A stretch of DNA of 64,000 nt. It comes from Selaginella moellendorffii (lineage: Eukaryota > Streptophyta > Lycopodiopsida > Selaginellales > Selaginellaceae). Where the stretch lies: NCBI RefSeq assembly GCF_000143415.4, contig NW_003314333.1, forward strand, positions 806,297 through 870,296, given 5' to 3'. The position numbers and the translations under genes were made by a program. A model generated the notes under the pieces. The model was not told the origin of the DNA. It saw only the letters and a list, made by a program, of their open reading frames with translations, and searched no databases. Positions 30,449 to 41,893 of this stretch are shown here, piece by piece (positions within the stretch are counted from its first letter, which is position 1; each line of letters begins with the position of its first letter).

Positions 30449-32515
30449 ATGGATCCACAAGAGTTTCGAGCTCAAGCGCACAAGATGGTCGATTTCATCG
30501 CGGACTACTATCGGGATGTGGAGAGCCTTCCTGTGCGCAGCCAAGTTACAGTGAGTATATGATAAAGATCCATTGCCACATTCCAGGTTTGTTTCTTGTA
30601 GCCGGGATACTTGCGGAGTTCTCTTCCATCCAATGCACCCGAGGAGCCCCAAAGCTTTGACACTGTTCTGGACGGTTTGCCTCGAGATTATCCATCCTAT
30701 GATCCAAGAGTAGAAACAGCATTGTCGATTCGATTGTTTGGCACACAGATGTGAAGTCAATGATAGTCCCTGGCGTGACGCATTGGCAGAATCCAAACTT
30801 TTTTGGTTTCTTCCCATCCAACAGTAGCACGGCGGGGATGCTGGGTGAGTTTCTCAGCGGCGGATTCAACGTAGATGGAAGCGAGTGGGCGACTTCTCCC
30901 GCGGCAACCGAGCTGGAAATGCTCGTCCTAAACTGGCTGGGAAAGCTTCTCAATCTTCCAGACGAGTTTCTCTTCAATCGAAGCGGTAAACTCTTCATTT
31001 TAATCAGCAGTAGATTAACTTGAAGTTTAAATAGGCAATGGTGGTGGAGTGATCCATGCTAGTGCTAGTGAGGCTGTTCTAGTAGCCTTGCTAGCCGCTC
31101 GAGGTCGGGCTATTTCAGAGAACAAAGCCAAAGGTCTGGAAGAACAAGAAATTCTCTCCAAACTTTTGGTCTATACATCGGATCAAACACATCCTTGTCT
31201 ACACAAGGCATGCGTGGTAGATAAACTATACATATTTAAATAGTATAATTTCTTATGAAATTGTTATTGCAGATTGTTGGGCTCCCCAAAAGCAACCTTG
31301 TGATTCTGCCGACACTTGCGACGGATGATTATGCTCTTTCACTTCCTATATTAAAATCAGCTGTTCGAAACGGTGTCACGAAAGGTTTCATACCATTTTT
31401 CCTTGGAGCAACAGTGCGTAAGAATTTTCAAGATAATTATTTAATCTAATTAATTTGTATTAAGGTTGGGACTACTTCTTCTTCTGCAATTGATCCATTA
31501 CCAGCACTGGCTGATATTGCCAAGGTAAAAATACATTTTCTAATTATTGAATGTTTTATTAATTTCCAAGAGACAGGAATATGGGATGTGGTTCCATGTT
31601 GATGCAGCTTATGCTGGTAATGCTTGCATTTGTCCAGAATTTCGACATTTTTTAAATGGTGTTGAAAATGCCCACTCTTTTAATCTAAGTGCAAATAAGT
31701 GGCTTCTTACCAACATTGACTGTTCCATACTTTGGCTGAAGGTTTGATCTTTTACAAACGTTACGATCAATTTTTAATATACTCTTACAGGACTCTAAGC
31801 AGCTATCTTCGACACTTTCAACATTAACAAACAAAGAGGTATGAGTTTTTAAATCTACTCTTTTTCATTTATACAATTTCATTTCAGCTAAAAACTAGTT
31901 CAATTCAGTCTCGGGTGGTAAATTTCAAAGATTGGCAAGTTGCTCAAGGAAGACGATTTAGGCAAGTGCGAATATTTTTTTTTTACTTTGACATGGGATA
32001 CTCTTTTCAGATCTTTAAAGCTGTGGTTTGTGATGCGCTTGTATGGAGCCTTGGGACTTCGTAACCACATAAGAACTCACATAAACCATGCCAAGCATTT
32101 CGAGATCCTTGTGCGAGAGGACTCTCGCTTTGAGGTATATCTCGTGAGAGTTCTCTAAAATTGTGAGACCATGATCTACGTTTGTGAGTTGCCAGATTTT
32201 AGCGCCATGTCGATTTGGTCTAGTTTGCTTTAGGCTCAAACCAAGTGTAAAACACGAGGATAACGGATGGAAACTGAACAGTTCGCTTTTGGAAGCTATC
32301 AACTCCGGGGGAAAGATTTTCATGACACACACAGTAAGAAGCTCTCAAGCTATAGTGAAATGGGACTATAATCGATTTATCCTCAGGTACTCTCGGGCGT
32401 GTATACTTTGAGGATGTCAATTGGTGGCACGCAGACTAAACGTGAAAATGTTGATGATGCGTGGAAGATAATCCAGGAGGAAGCACAAAACTTGTTAGAT
32501 CAAGAGATCATTTAA
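30449..32515 (+). CDS. Aromatic L-amino acid decarboxylase-like (group II PLP enzyme)
   Basis: Twelve exons (30449-30550, 30602-30674, 30749-30985, 31035-31213, 31273-31413, 31465-31524, 31577-31741, 31791-31838, 31888-31961, 32011-32134, 32196-32333, 32387-32515) join in phase to 489 aa, the usual family length. Motifs: [38 protein letters not shown] (PLP-stacking His), [10 protein letters not shown] (Asp pairing with the PLP nitrogen), [18 protein letters not shown] (Lys forming the Schiff base), [17 protein letters not shown] and [10 protein letters not shown]. Oddities: ANKW instead of the usual HKW, and the mobile catalytic loop shows no obvious Tyr or Phe at the position that separates decarboxylases from aldehyde synthases. 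The intron after exon 9 has a GC donor. Substrate (Tyr, Dopa, Trp, Phe or other) is not decidable. Confidence 0.9.
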
Positions 32516-32738
32516 TAAGATATCATTGTGCCTAAAAAACATTTAGGAATAATAATAATTAAATAAGAAAAACCCTAGGCTTTAAAATGGTGAAAATCCT
32601 GGCCGTTGGCCAGTGAAATAAGCGGCGGATCCATGGGCTACGTGGGAGAAAGGGGCAAGTTATCCATGGAGTTTCAGAAGAGTTCTAGATGTGGTGACCA
32701 GGTATTTTTCTCTCTTTTCCTTTTTATCCGTTTTGGCG

Positions 32739-34228
32739 ATGAACGCAAGGGCATTTTGCGCTCCTCCAGGTACTAGACTCGCCAGGCCGCAGCATTGCTT
32801 GAGCAAATGGGCTGTAGAAAGATCGGGGATCAAGCAGCCAAAGAAAAACTATAACCAGGTTATGCTTCTCACGATCGTCTCCCAAGATCGCCAGGAGCTT
32901 TTCGGGACGCAATGCAGAGAGCCCATCATCAAGAAATCCATCGAGAAGAGGGAATTTTTGCTAGGAAACCATTTGAACTGGAGAACACACATAGCTGCGG
33001 TTTTTGCTGGCGCGATTTTGCTCGCAACACCCGCTCTTGCGGCCGATGCTCTCAAGACGTGCTCCTGTCTTCTGAAAGAATGCCGGTAATTTTATTCTTC
33101 CTTTGAGAAAGATGAGTTTTTTTTTTTTTTTTTCTTCCCCTAGATTGGAGCTCGCTCGATGCATTGCAGATCCTTCGTGCGCTGCCAACGTTGCGTGCTT
33201 GCAAACTTGTAACGATCGACCTGACGAGACCGAGTGCCAGGTAAGTCTCTAGATTTTGTGTAAAATGTTTTTTGGATTGATCGATCGTTGTGATACTTTC
33301 AGATAAAATGCGGAGACATTTTCGAGAACAAGGTGGTGGACGAATTCAACGATTGCGCAGTGACCCGCAAGAGCTGCGTCCCGCAGAAGAAAGACGAGGG
33401 GCGTTTCCCAGTCCCGCCACCCTCGGCACTCGTCCAGAGCTTCGACACCACGAAGTTCACCGGGAAATGGTTCATCTCCAGCGGCCTCAACAGGTCCTTC
33501 GATACTTTCGATTGTCAGCTCCACGAATTCACCGCCGCTCCACAGAGATTGACAGGGAACTTGAGCTGGAGAGTGAACACTCCCGACGGGGGATTCATCA
33601 CTCGAAAAGCAGTCCAGAGCTTCCAACAGGACTCCAAGAATCCAGGAGTTCTCTACAACCATGACAACGAGTTTCTACACTACAGGGACGATTGGTAAGT
33701 TTCATTCGATCGATCAAAACTTAGTTTTTCTTTGGCAATCTCCATAGGTACATTCTTTCGTCCAAGCTGGAGAATCGGGGAGACGACTATGTTTTCGTGT
33801 ACTACCGAGGATCAAACGATGCATGGGACGGATATGGTGGCGCCGTCGTCTACACTCGCAGTAGAACACTGCCGCGCAGCATAGTGCCCGAGCTCCAGCG
33901 CGCGGCAGCCAAAGTGGGCCTGGATTTCGCAAAGTTCTCGAGCACGGACAATTCGTGCGGGCCGGAGCCGCCGCTGCTGGCGCGGATCGAGAAGAAAGTG
34001 GAGGAGGGCGAGAGCGTCCTGGCCGAGGAGGTGCGGGGCATCGGCAGGGCCGAGAAATCGCTGCTGGACAAGATCGAGAGCGGGATCAAGGAGCTGGAGA
34101 AGGACGAGGTCAGTTTCCTCAAGGGATTGAGCGAGGAGGAGAAGGCGCTGCTGGAAACGCTCAAGATGGAGGCCAAGGACGTGGAGAAGCTTTTCGGGGG
34201 CGCGGTCCCGGTGAGGAAACTCCGCTAG
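32739..34228 (+). CDS. VDE: Violaxanthin de-epoxidase, thylakoid lumen
   Basis: Exons 32739-33085, 33144-33240, 33303-33694 and 33748-34228 join to 438 aa. The N-terminus is a bipartite transit peptide; [15 protein letters not shown] is the lumenal-targeting hydrophobic stretch with an AxA cleavage site. The mature protein begins with the Cys-rich domain ([44 protein letters not shown]). The lipocalin domain follows ([40 protein letters not shown]). The C-terminal 90 residues are Glu/Lys-rich ([20 protein letters not shown]), the region linked to pH-dependent membrane binding. It converts violaxanthin to zeaxanthin in excess light. A first in-frame ATG at 32691 is not an ATG-strong alternative; 32739 was chosen because the codons before it read as intron-like TTTCTCTC sequence. 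Confidence 0.93.
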
Positions 34229-35217
34229 CCAGGAGCACTAAAACTTTAAAACACGCGAATATTCACAAGCATGCTAGCTTGGGGCTGTCGTGTACAGCCA
34301 CGTGTCGCTAGACTGACACGTCGGTCAGCGGCATGGGCCCCAGCTGTCGGTTTCCGGCCGGCCACCAACCGCGGCATGCGACTGAAATCCTTGTCGGACG
34401 CTCGCCGCGGCGCTTCCGGCATGGTGAAAAACTGGCGGTGAAAAAACGAGCCGTGCATGCGGATGCGGTAAAGTAAAAAACCGGGAGTCCTGCCACGTCG
34501 GCGTGGACGAAGCATATTCCAGGCTCTGTCACACAGGCTGGAAATGAGATGGCTCTCCTCGTCTATCCACTTGGTTTGAGCTGATTCGATCCACGATATG
34601 GGCTCTTCTATTCCAATCCTCGCGGCGATTTGGGGCTAATTGGGCCGCGAAATCGAGCAAAGATCTGGGCTTTGCGCTCTCGTGCTCCCCCAAATTCCCC
34701 AATTTCTCAAGCTAAAATGTGGGTTCTGGGTCTGGGCTCTAAATTTCTCTCTCTTTCTTTTCTTTCCATTTCTTTTCTTTCGCTTTGATCATTGACAGTT
34801 TGGTGTGTCTTGTTATGGAATGGTAGTAGCATCAGGTGGGATCTCTGGATCGAAAGCGCCATAGCCACCATCTTAAGCTAAGCTAAAGATCGAGGAGCTC
34901 TTTTGCTGGGAAGGCTCCAAGAGACAAAGCTTTTAAGTGTTTTTTCTCCTCTTTTGTGTTTTTGTGCTGCTATGGTGTTTGGAGAGGCACAAGAGATCAG
35001 GAGGGTAATAGCACAGCATAGCAGCAGACAAGCCTTTGATTCTTTTGTTCTGTCCCCAAAATATCCCATCCTCTCTCTCCAGCTGTGATCTTCTTCCCAA
35101 ATTCCTCCGAGTTGAATTCTTCCCATTCTGATTCTCACTCCTCGCTAGTCGATCTCGGCGAGAATTCCCTTTGTTGGTCTGGATCAATCACACAGGGACA
35201 GTGAGATCTTTTCGCGA
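34229..35217. other. Intergenic region and probable long 5' leader of the BRX gene
   Basis: No gene is evident from 34229 to about 34700. A pyrimidine-rich tract (CTCTCTTTCTTTTCTTTCC and neighbours, 34748-34790) suggests a core promoter. A short upstream frame, ATG at 34972 to TGA at 35088 (38 codons), would lie in the leader of the BRX mRNA. Confidence 0.4.
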
Positions 35218-36740
35218 ATGCAAGCAATGCTGCCTTGTATTGCTTGCAAGCGGCATGCGATTGAGGACGATGACGAAGACGAGGACGAGGACGATTACAC
35301 TGGAGGCCGAAACAACACAATTACAAAGGCCGAGGTCAAGTCCTTGTCTTCACAGGTCAGTAGTTCTTAGCTGGTGTTCTTCCTTCTTTTCTAGTCTCTC
35401 CATAGCTCTAGAGCTCTAGAACTTTCATTGTCTCTAGGAATCATGCTAGGAGATATAGTTGTAAGTACTTACAGTCTACAGACTGTGTGCTTCCTTTTTT
35501 TTTGTTCTAGCTGGAGAGTGCTTTGATTTGCTTTGCTTGCTTGTTTGTTTGTCCCTTGTAGCAGCAGCAACGCGTGTTATGAAATCAATGGCTGTTTTTA
35601 TGACAAAGAGGTACCGACAGGATTCCATTGTTTGCGTTCCAGATCCAGCATAACTTCCAGCTTAAGCAGCTCTAATCATCTTTTTTTCTCTTTCTTTCTC
35701 GTGTTCTTGATGGTTTGTCTTTGATCGTTTGGCAGCTCAAAGACGTGGTTTTGAAGGTCTCGGCAGCTTACAGGCAATGCAGGCCATGCGCTGGATCAAA
35801 GGGGAAAACTTTCGAGCACGAATTCGTGATTGGAAACTCGGATGCTTCGTCGTCCGAGGATCAGTGGATCCAAAAGTCTGGGATTCTCAAGAAGGAGAAT
35901 TATCCCAGCAGTGCTGCGAGCTCCATCTCTGAGGGCGCAGTCTCGGTGAAACAGGACGAGCAATCCAGTAGTAAAGTTTCACCGAGTAGTCAAGCGAGTA
36001 GCAACAGCAGCAGTGGATCCGCGGCGAAGAATTCTTCTTCCAAACAAGATCATCGTGACCAACATAACGAGAGGAACTGCGAGGAGACGAGCCAGGAATG
36101 GGTGGCACAAGTCGAGCCTGGCGTTCTTATAACTTTCATAGCAATGCCCAACGGAGAGAATGAGCTCAAGAGAATTCGATTCAGGTGAGCTTGGTTTTCT
36201 TCTAAGCTTTGCAATTCTTCCGCTTTATTTCTTTCTCAGTCGCGAGCTTTTTAACAAATGGCAAGCTGAAGCATGGTGGGCCGAGAACTGTGAGCGTGTT
36301 CACGAGCTCTACAACGTCTCTGGAAACGATCACTCGTTTCCAAACAGCCAGAAAGATCAAGTAACTTCAGAAGTTTCTTATTTCTCTGTTCTTGCTTGAG
36401 TCCATCTCTGGAAACAAAACTTACTTTTCTTGTTGGATCACTCCAGGTGGAAGCACAAACTTCGCAGCAAAATCACGCGGAAGTGACAAAATCCAACACC
36501 ACGAGTGACGAACTGACCGAATGGGTCGAAGAAGACGAGCCCGGGGTTTATATCACTGTGAAGCTCGGCCCAAATGGCAACCGAGAATTAAAGCGTGTAA
36601 GATTCAGGTACGAGTTCACAGAAAAATTCGATTTTTTTCCTTCAATTTTCCTGTTTTCCAGTCGCGAGAAGTTTAGCGAGAGGCAAGCAAAGCTATGGTG
36701 GGAGAGGAATCGCTTTAGAATACATGACAATTATTTGTAA
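35218..36740 (+). CDS. BRX-like: BREVIS RADIX family protein
   Basis: Exons 35218-35355, 35736-36184, 36240-36360, 36447-36607 and 36662-36740 join to 315 aa. The N-terminus MQAMLPCIACKRH is the conserved Cys motif thought to allow membrane attachment. KAEVKSLSSQLKDVVLKVS and YRQCRPCAG follow, the second conserved block. Two BRX domains are clear: EWVAQVEPGVLITF...NELKRIRFSRELFNKW and EWVEEDEPGVYITV...RELKRVRFSREKFSE, each ending WW-x-E-N/R. BRX proteins regulate growth polarity, for example in protophloem, at the plasma membrane. The linker is Ser-rich. A decayed partial copy is at 42110-42450. Confidence 0.93.
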
Positions 36741-36825
36741 CGTCAATTATTTGAGCTTTACATTGTTAGAGCTTCAATTATTTGTAACCTTTTAGGTCGT
36801 AGCTGGATATAAAAAGTAGCATAGA

Positions 36826-37430
36826 TTGATTTGGGAATTCATGTGTGTGCAAGTACTGGAACAAGGTCATCTCTTCAAGCAGATTTCGCAGTTTTTACAA
36901 CACGATCGCAAAAAGTGGTTCATCACGGTTACAAAAGACGGCTCGCCGGACCTGTGCGGCTGGCACCTGATTCGACACGAGCTCGTGCCCAGCTCTGTCA
37001 AATACATGGTGCTCAAGCTTTCAATAACTAGGTCAGGAAATGGGAGGTTGGCGCTGGTTGATAGAGAGGATGGTGAGACGCTGGCACTGGTGTCTTGTCC
37101 GCGAGTGCTGGATTGCGATGGCATGGTTGGAATGTTTGTATCGGATGGAATGCTGCTGGTTGTCGGGGTTGACAAGCGGGAGAGGCGTCACGGTTTGGAG
37201 GCTACGCGAATTGGATGTCTACTCAGATCCAGTGCCAGTGTTGGAATGGGAGGACGAGGGATTGGAGCGAGGTTGTGGACAGCAGCTCCGTTCGGTATAG
37301 CCAATGGGCATGGAGGACTTGTATGAATAGGACTGTCATAAGGCGCTTCCTTGGTGACCAAGTACTAGTTTGTAAGCTAAGAAAAAACTGTCTATGGTCT
37401 CATGCAAACATTGAGGCAATGGTATCGTTA
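36826..37430 (+). pseudogene. Unrecognised protein remnant, frame-broken
   Basis: A 166-codon frame starting near 36826 reads a plausible globular sequence (KKWFITVTKDGSPDLCGWHL, SDGMLLVVGVDKRERRHGLE). The apparent continuation (RELDVYSDPVPVLEWEDEG) is in another frame, so at least one frameshift separates them. The style resembles F-box/kelch-type plant proteins, but I cannot assign a family with confidence. It lies between the BRX gene and a GluRS pseudogene piece. Confidence 0.4.
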
Positions 37431-37559
37431 CATCGATGAGTTCCTTTAGGAGAAGGGTCCATCAGATTGCATCAAAAGGAAAAAGGTGGCCGCTTTTAGT
37501 GATTCTTCCTGAAATTTTGCATACAATTGGAAGAGATCCTTTATCCGGGCTGGCAGTGA

Positions 37560-37790
37560 CGTTGCAGATATCACGATCTGGTCATCTCTCGCTGGTAATC
37601 TTAGAAGTTAAACTTTGAGGCATTTTCTTTTTCAATTTTAGAGTATGTCTTTCACTTGTATGGCTCTACTCCACGATCTAGCTTCCAAGTACTCTGTTGA
37701 AGTGAAGTCAGTAGAGCTCCAAAAGCCGACGCCCAGACAGTAGAAAGGCCTCAAGCACCGTAGAAAGGCTGCCTCTCAACCTCAAGCCAA
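37560..37790 (+). pseudogene. Glutamyl-tRNA synthetase gene fragment
   Basis: The string GATATCACGATCTGGTCATC with its flanks, the following intron and pieces of exon 4 match 42970-43290 of the intact GluRS gene, with deletions and stop codons. It sits downstream of the intact BRX gene in the same order and orientation as BRX and GluRS at 42.1-45.0 kb. Confidence 0.85.
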
Positions 37791-37794
37791 CAGA

Positions 37795-38420
37795 AGACTT
37801 GAAGTACCTTTGTCACAAGGAATTTGACTGCTGCAAATCTAGTAGCATCTTCAAGAAACGATATAAAGTAACTCTTTTTCTTGCGTGTGATCTAGACCTG
37901 AAACGGTCCACAAATATCAGAGTGCACTAGCCCCAAATTTTGAGTGCAAGGGAGCTAGATCCATTGCTTACACGGCTCACAAAGGGACATCTTCGAAGAT
38001 TTAATGTGCAAACCATCTACCACTTGAGCTCATGACATCCCTCCAATGGTTTGCTTATTCACATGGCCCCATCACCAGTGCTAAGTCAGGAGATCGGCAC
38101 TTCCCCCGAACAGCTGCACAGACTATCACCATCACCTGGTTCTGGATCTTTAACCAAGCAGTCCAATCTGGCCAACTTTCATCAGCCAAGCCACGGATGA
38201 TTGATATCCACTTCAGTGCTTGAGAAAAGTAGCACAAGATCCTGTTCCACCATCTGGCTGATGGAAATGCAGAGGAATGTACCATATACCACGTCCTTGC
38301 CATCTGAAAGTTTAGTTTGGAGATTTGTTGCCGCACAATCCAACCACAAGGTGTATGGCACACTTTGGATGTCCAAAATGTGTCAGGTTTGCACTTTGCA
38401 GTTCAATAAGCGATAAGAGT
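37795..38420 (-). mobile_element. Ty1/copia-like retrotransposon remnant (protease/integrase region)
   Basis: The minus strand reads a protease-like LWLDCAATNLQT (family pattern D-S-G-A-T) near 38330. Further downstream it reads GLVHSDICGPF and a KSYFISFLEDATRFAAVKF stretch, typical of the copia GAG-pre-integrase/integrase junction. Stops and frame changes interrupt it, so it is not active. No long terminal repeats could be identified. Confidence 0.6.
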
Positions 38421-39950
38421 TTTCTTTGCATCTTGATTGTCATCTTCTTATCAACAGTCTTGATTTAGCCCAATTTGGTAGTATACGAAGCCAACCACCA
38501 ATCACTGGATCTACTAGTGTGGTTAAATATAATGATATGGCACTGAGATGGGCATTGATGTGGTTTAACTCATATAACTAGCTAATTTTAAGACCACTAT
38601 AGGTAACCAATACAAATAGATTAACAAGAAGTTTTATTAGTGTAATGGCATAATAAAATGGAGAATGAGCAATCTAAAAAGTGAATGAGTTATCAATCTT
38701 TAACATGAATGCATTCTTTCTCTTTCTCAGCTTTCAAAAAATCTTGATGTAGAGATGAAAAAAGAGGGAAAGCCATTGAAAGTTGGTGTTACCAAAAAAG
38801 CAAGGGCTGAAAAAGATAATAAAAAATTATTTTTTATTGTAATAAAAAGGGAGTTTCATTGTCAAGAGTTTCTTGTCAAAAGAAGGAAAGACAACGAAAT
38901 TGCTAATAATAAATAAAAAAAGGGAAAAAATGGATTTGTGTTGAGCATTTTAAATATAAAATTCTCAAAATCCTAGGGGATCTGGAAATTAATTTAATTA
39001 GCCCTAGTTAATCTATAAATTTAATCTGGATATAAGTCCATGCTAATTCACGTGCCACAACTTGAGAGTTGGGATAGTTAAAGTTAAACATCTTTAGGTT
39101 TAGGAAGTTTAAATTCAAGAATTTACACTTATTCACATATATAATAAATCTTGAATGAACAAAGGTTTTCTTGAAGTTCAAATTCATAAGTTTACACCTA
39201 TCTATATGTATAGTAAGTTTTGAGTTTAACTATGACTAATAATAGTGAATACATTCCTCAGTAAAACAAAAAAATGACAAATATATAATATTCATAAAAA
39301 ATTTATCAACCTCCAACATAAGGTGTCAACCTTTAATAGAAGCTTCAAACCATATATGCTGGTAAATTTGTATTTCAACTTTGATTTCATAATATTTATA
39401 TTTGTTTTCATTTTAGAATGGTATATCTAGACTTCAAAAAAGATACCATTGCCTGCTACAACAAATGGAAAGTAGAGTTTACAAAGCATAATAAGATCAA
39501 AGCTATCAACAAGAATGATTGGTACAAGTAGTACAAAATTATTAATAACTTCATATTAATAAAGGTTAATGCATGTAAAGAGATTCATGGAGGTGTGAAT
39601 AAGACTTACCACATAAGTACAACTAAATAACTAAGCAAACAAAAATAATAGTAAATAGTTGAATATATTTGAATTTTTAGGATTTAATAGTTGTTATTCA
39701 TTTAGATTAATCTTGTGTATGTTTATAATTATTGATCCATTGGATTAATAAATAATAATATTATTAAGGAAACCAAAATATTGTAAATTTTAAGTGGTTT
39801 TATTATTTTCAACTATAGAGAAAACAGCCGTTAGGAATTAGGAATTGTGATGGCAAAATAGGAGGCAGTGTATGATTGCTGTCATGGCAATTGCTTTAGC
39901 AAAATGGTTAGGCAAGTGTTTTGGTTCTGGAGTTATCTTTGATAAGACTT
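38421..39950. other. AT-rich sequence without recognisable genes
   Basis: Strongly AT-rich, with short repeated phrases (for example AAATTCAAGAATTTACAC near 39110 and AAATTCATAAGTTTACACC near 39180). It may be an insertion that splits the copia-like element, because gag-like and integrase-like remnants on the same strand flank it. Confidence 0.35.
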
Positions 39951-39959
39951 TTTTTAGGC

Positions 39960-40560
39960 TTCTTCGTACAAGTTGAAGTCGCATTGCTCGCCATGCTCAG
40001 CTTTTTCATCTTTGTCACATCAGAACACATGTGACCTGGCCATCACGACCAACCAGCAATTTCTAGTACTAGACCAGCTCCCCATCAATTGTTGTTGAAT
40101 GTGTGTGTCAAGAAGCTGCAAGTGAGAGCAGATTGCCGTAGATGACATGCCCTTGAACAAGACTGCATTGAATTCTGGATCAGCAACTCCTTGACTTAGA
40201 GTCAAGGAGGTGAATCTGCAGGGCTTTCGGGTGATAAATTTCTGAATGGGTTCTCCAAGATCTTGCATGAGGCTGTAAAATTCACTGTGCCGAATGATGA
40301 TATCGGTGTCCTATGTTGCATAGGCTCCCATAACCTGGTTCACATGACTGCGCCAGATTGCATGTTATCGATGTGAACACTGTAGAGCGCGAGCGTTTAG
40401 ATCTAGCCAGGTAGTTTCCTTTGCCCAGAAACTATGGGCCACAATCCCCATCGCATCAATGAGCACGTTCTCCGAAATTGTCGCCATTAAACACCTCCAT
40501 CTCTCGAAGGAATTTCATATACTCGTCGGACTGAACCACAAGGACCATTAACCTAGATAT
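39960..40560 (-). mobile_element. Possible gag part of the same copia-like remnant
   Basis: The minus strand has an interrupted frame reading HSEFYSLMQDLGEPI and ITRKPCRFTSLTLSQGVADP, then SSTAICSHLQLLDTHI. The spacing resembles plant copia gag (UBN2-like) proteins, and the orientation and order fit the integrase remnant at 37.8-38.4 kb. Similarity is weak. Confidence 0.3.
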
Positions 40561-40805
40561 GATAAACATAAGACAAGAATGAAGATCCTGTTACCAGACC
40601 TATCTATCTCTCTGAAGACTGAGAAAAACTAAGATGGAATGGAAGAAGCACCAACCAGAGGACGTCCAAACTAGACACCGGTGCAAGGGTCATCAACAAG
40701 AAGGCTGTTTGACTCGGCAGTTCTTAGCTCTACATTTTCGTGTCCCATCTTTCTCCAATAAGCACATTTAGTCCAGCAATCCTTCATGAAGCTGAACCTT
40801 TGTTC

Positions 40806-40926
40806 TCCAGGTTGCGAAGTTTTCTCGTGTAAATTTGTGAAACAATTTCTCCCATTCACGTCCCAGTTTGTGGCTGATGTGGAGAAATTGCTCCACAAAT
40901 TTAGAAAACTTTGCAACCTGGAGAAT
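40806..40926. repeat. Imperfect inverted repeat (arms about 50 bp)
   Basis: TTCTCCAGGTTGCGAAGTTT at the left and its near complement ending AAACTTTGCAACCTGGAGAA at the right enclose a short loop. Arms align over about 50 bp with few mismatches. It lies just before the assembly gap and may form a stable hairpin, as in a foldback element or small-RNA precursor. Confidence 0.75.
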
Positions 40927-40970
40927 GTAGAAGGTCCAGCTCATCCTAATGTGCTGGGTCTCCAGCCAGC

Positions 40971-41434
40971 NNNNNNNNNNNNNNNNNNNNNNNNNNNNNN
41001 NNNNNNNNNNNNNNNNNNNNNNNNNNNNNNNNNNNNNNNNNNNNNNNNNNNNNNNNNNNNNNNNNNNNNNNNNNNNNNNNNNNNNNNNNNNNNNNNNNNN
41101 NNNNNNNNNNNNNNNNNNNNNNNNNNNNNNNNNNNNNNNNNNNNNNNNNNNNNNNNNNNNNNNNNNNNNNNNNNNNNNNNNNNNNNNNNNNNNNNNNNNN
41201 NNNNNNNNNNNNNNNNNNNNNNNNNNNNNNNNNNNNNNNNNNNNNNNNNNNNNNNNNNNNNNNNNNNNNNNNNNNNNNNNNNNNNNNNNNNNNNNNNNNN
41301 NNNNNNNNNNNNNNNNNNNNNNNNNNNNNNNNNNNNNNNNNNNNNNNNNNNNNNNNNNNNNNNNNNNNNNNNNNNNNNNNNNNNNNNNNNNNNNNNNNNN
41401 NNNNNNNNNNNNNNNNNNNNNNNNNNNNNNNNNN
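40971..41434. other. Assembly gap (464 N)
   Basis: All bases are N. Apparent open reading frames across it are meaningless. Inverted repeats on both sides may be the reason the assembly failed here. Confidence 0.99.
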
Positions 41435-41440
41435 AAACTA

Positions 41441-41787
41441 GGAGTCCCTGGTCTAGGTGATTGCTGCAAAAGCAGCCAATGGCAAGATCGTCCTCACACA
41501 AAAGTTTCTGTCTCTCAGGATGCAGCCAACAGACATATGCCAAGGCATTCCTCCTCTACTCAGTTTCCCCTGAACTACAACTGTCTTCCAGGCTAGTCCA
41601 GTCTTCATGGAACAAAGGAGAGCACCAAGTGAAGATAGTTTTAGTTCAAGAGAAACCGAGTAGAGGAGAAATGCCATGGTATAATGCCATCATGTTCTGT
41701 TGGCTGTATCACGAGAGACAGAAACTTTTGTGTGAGGATGATTTTGCCATTGGCTGCTTTTGCAGCAAATACCTAGACCAGGGACTC
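41441..41787. repeat. Long imperfect inverted repeat (arms about 150 bp, loop about 40 bp)
   Basis: The left arm starts GGAGTCCCTGGTCTAGGTGA and contains GCTGCAAAAGCAGCCAATGG. The right arm contains the complement, CCATTGGCTGCTTTTGCAGC, and ends ACCTAGACCAGGGACTCTC. Alignment continues through the ACAAAAGTTTCTGTCTCTC and AGTAGAGG segments to a loop near 41590-41632. The arms differ at roughly one base in ten. It could be a foldback transposon or an inverted duplication able to give double-stranded RNA. Confidence 0.85.
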
Positions 41788-41893
41788 TCAGTTCTCGTTA
41801 GCGTTCTTGGAGAGGTCCAGCAGGTGGATGAACTTGTTGCCCCAAGTCCCAAGCCGATCACAGAAAGAGCCCTTCTATTCTTGGTGTTCCACA

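Noticed and set aside
40768-41596. 200-230 codon frames crossing the N block
   Set aside because: They are open only because N codons are read as X.
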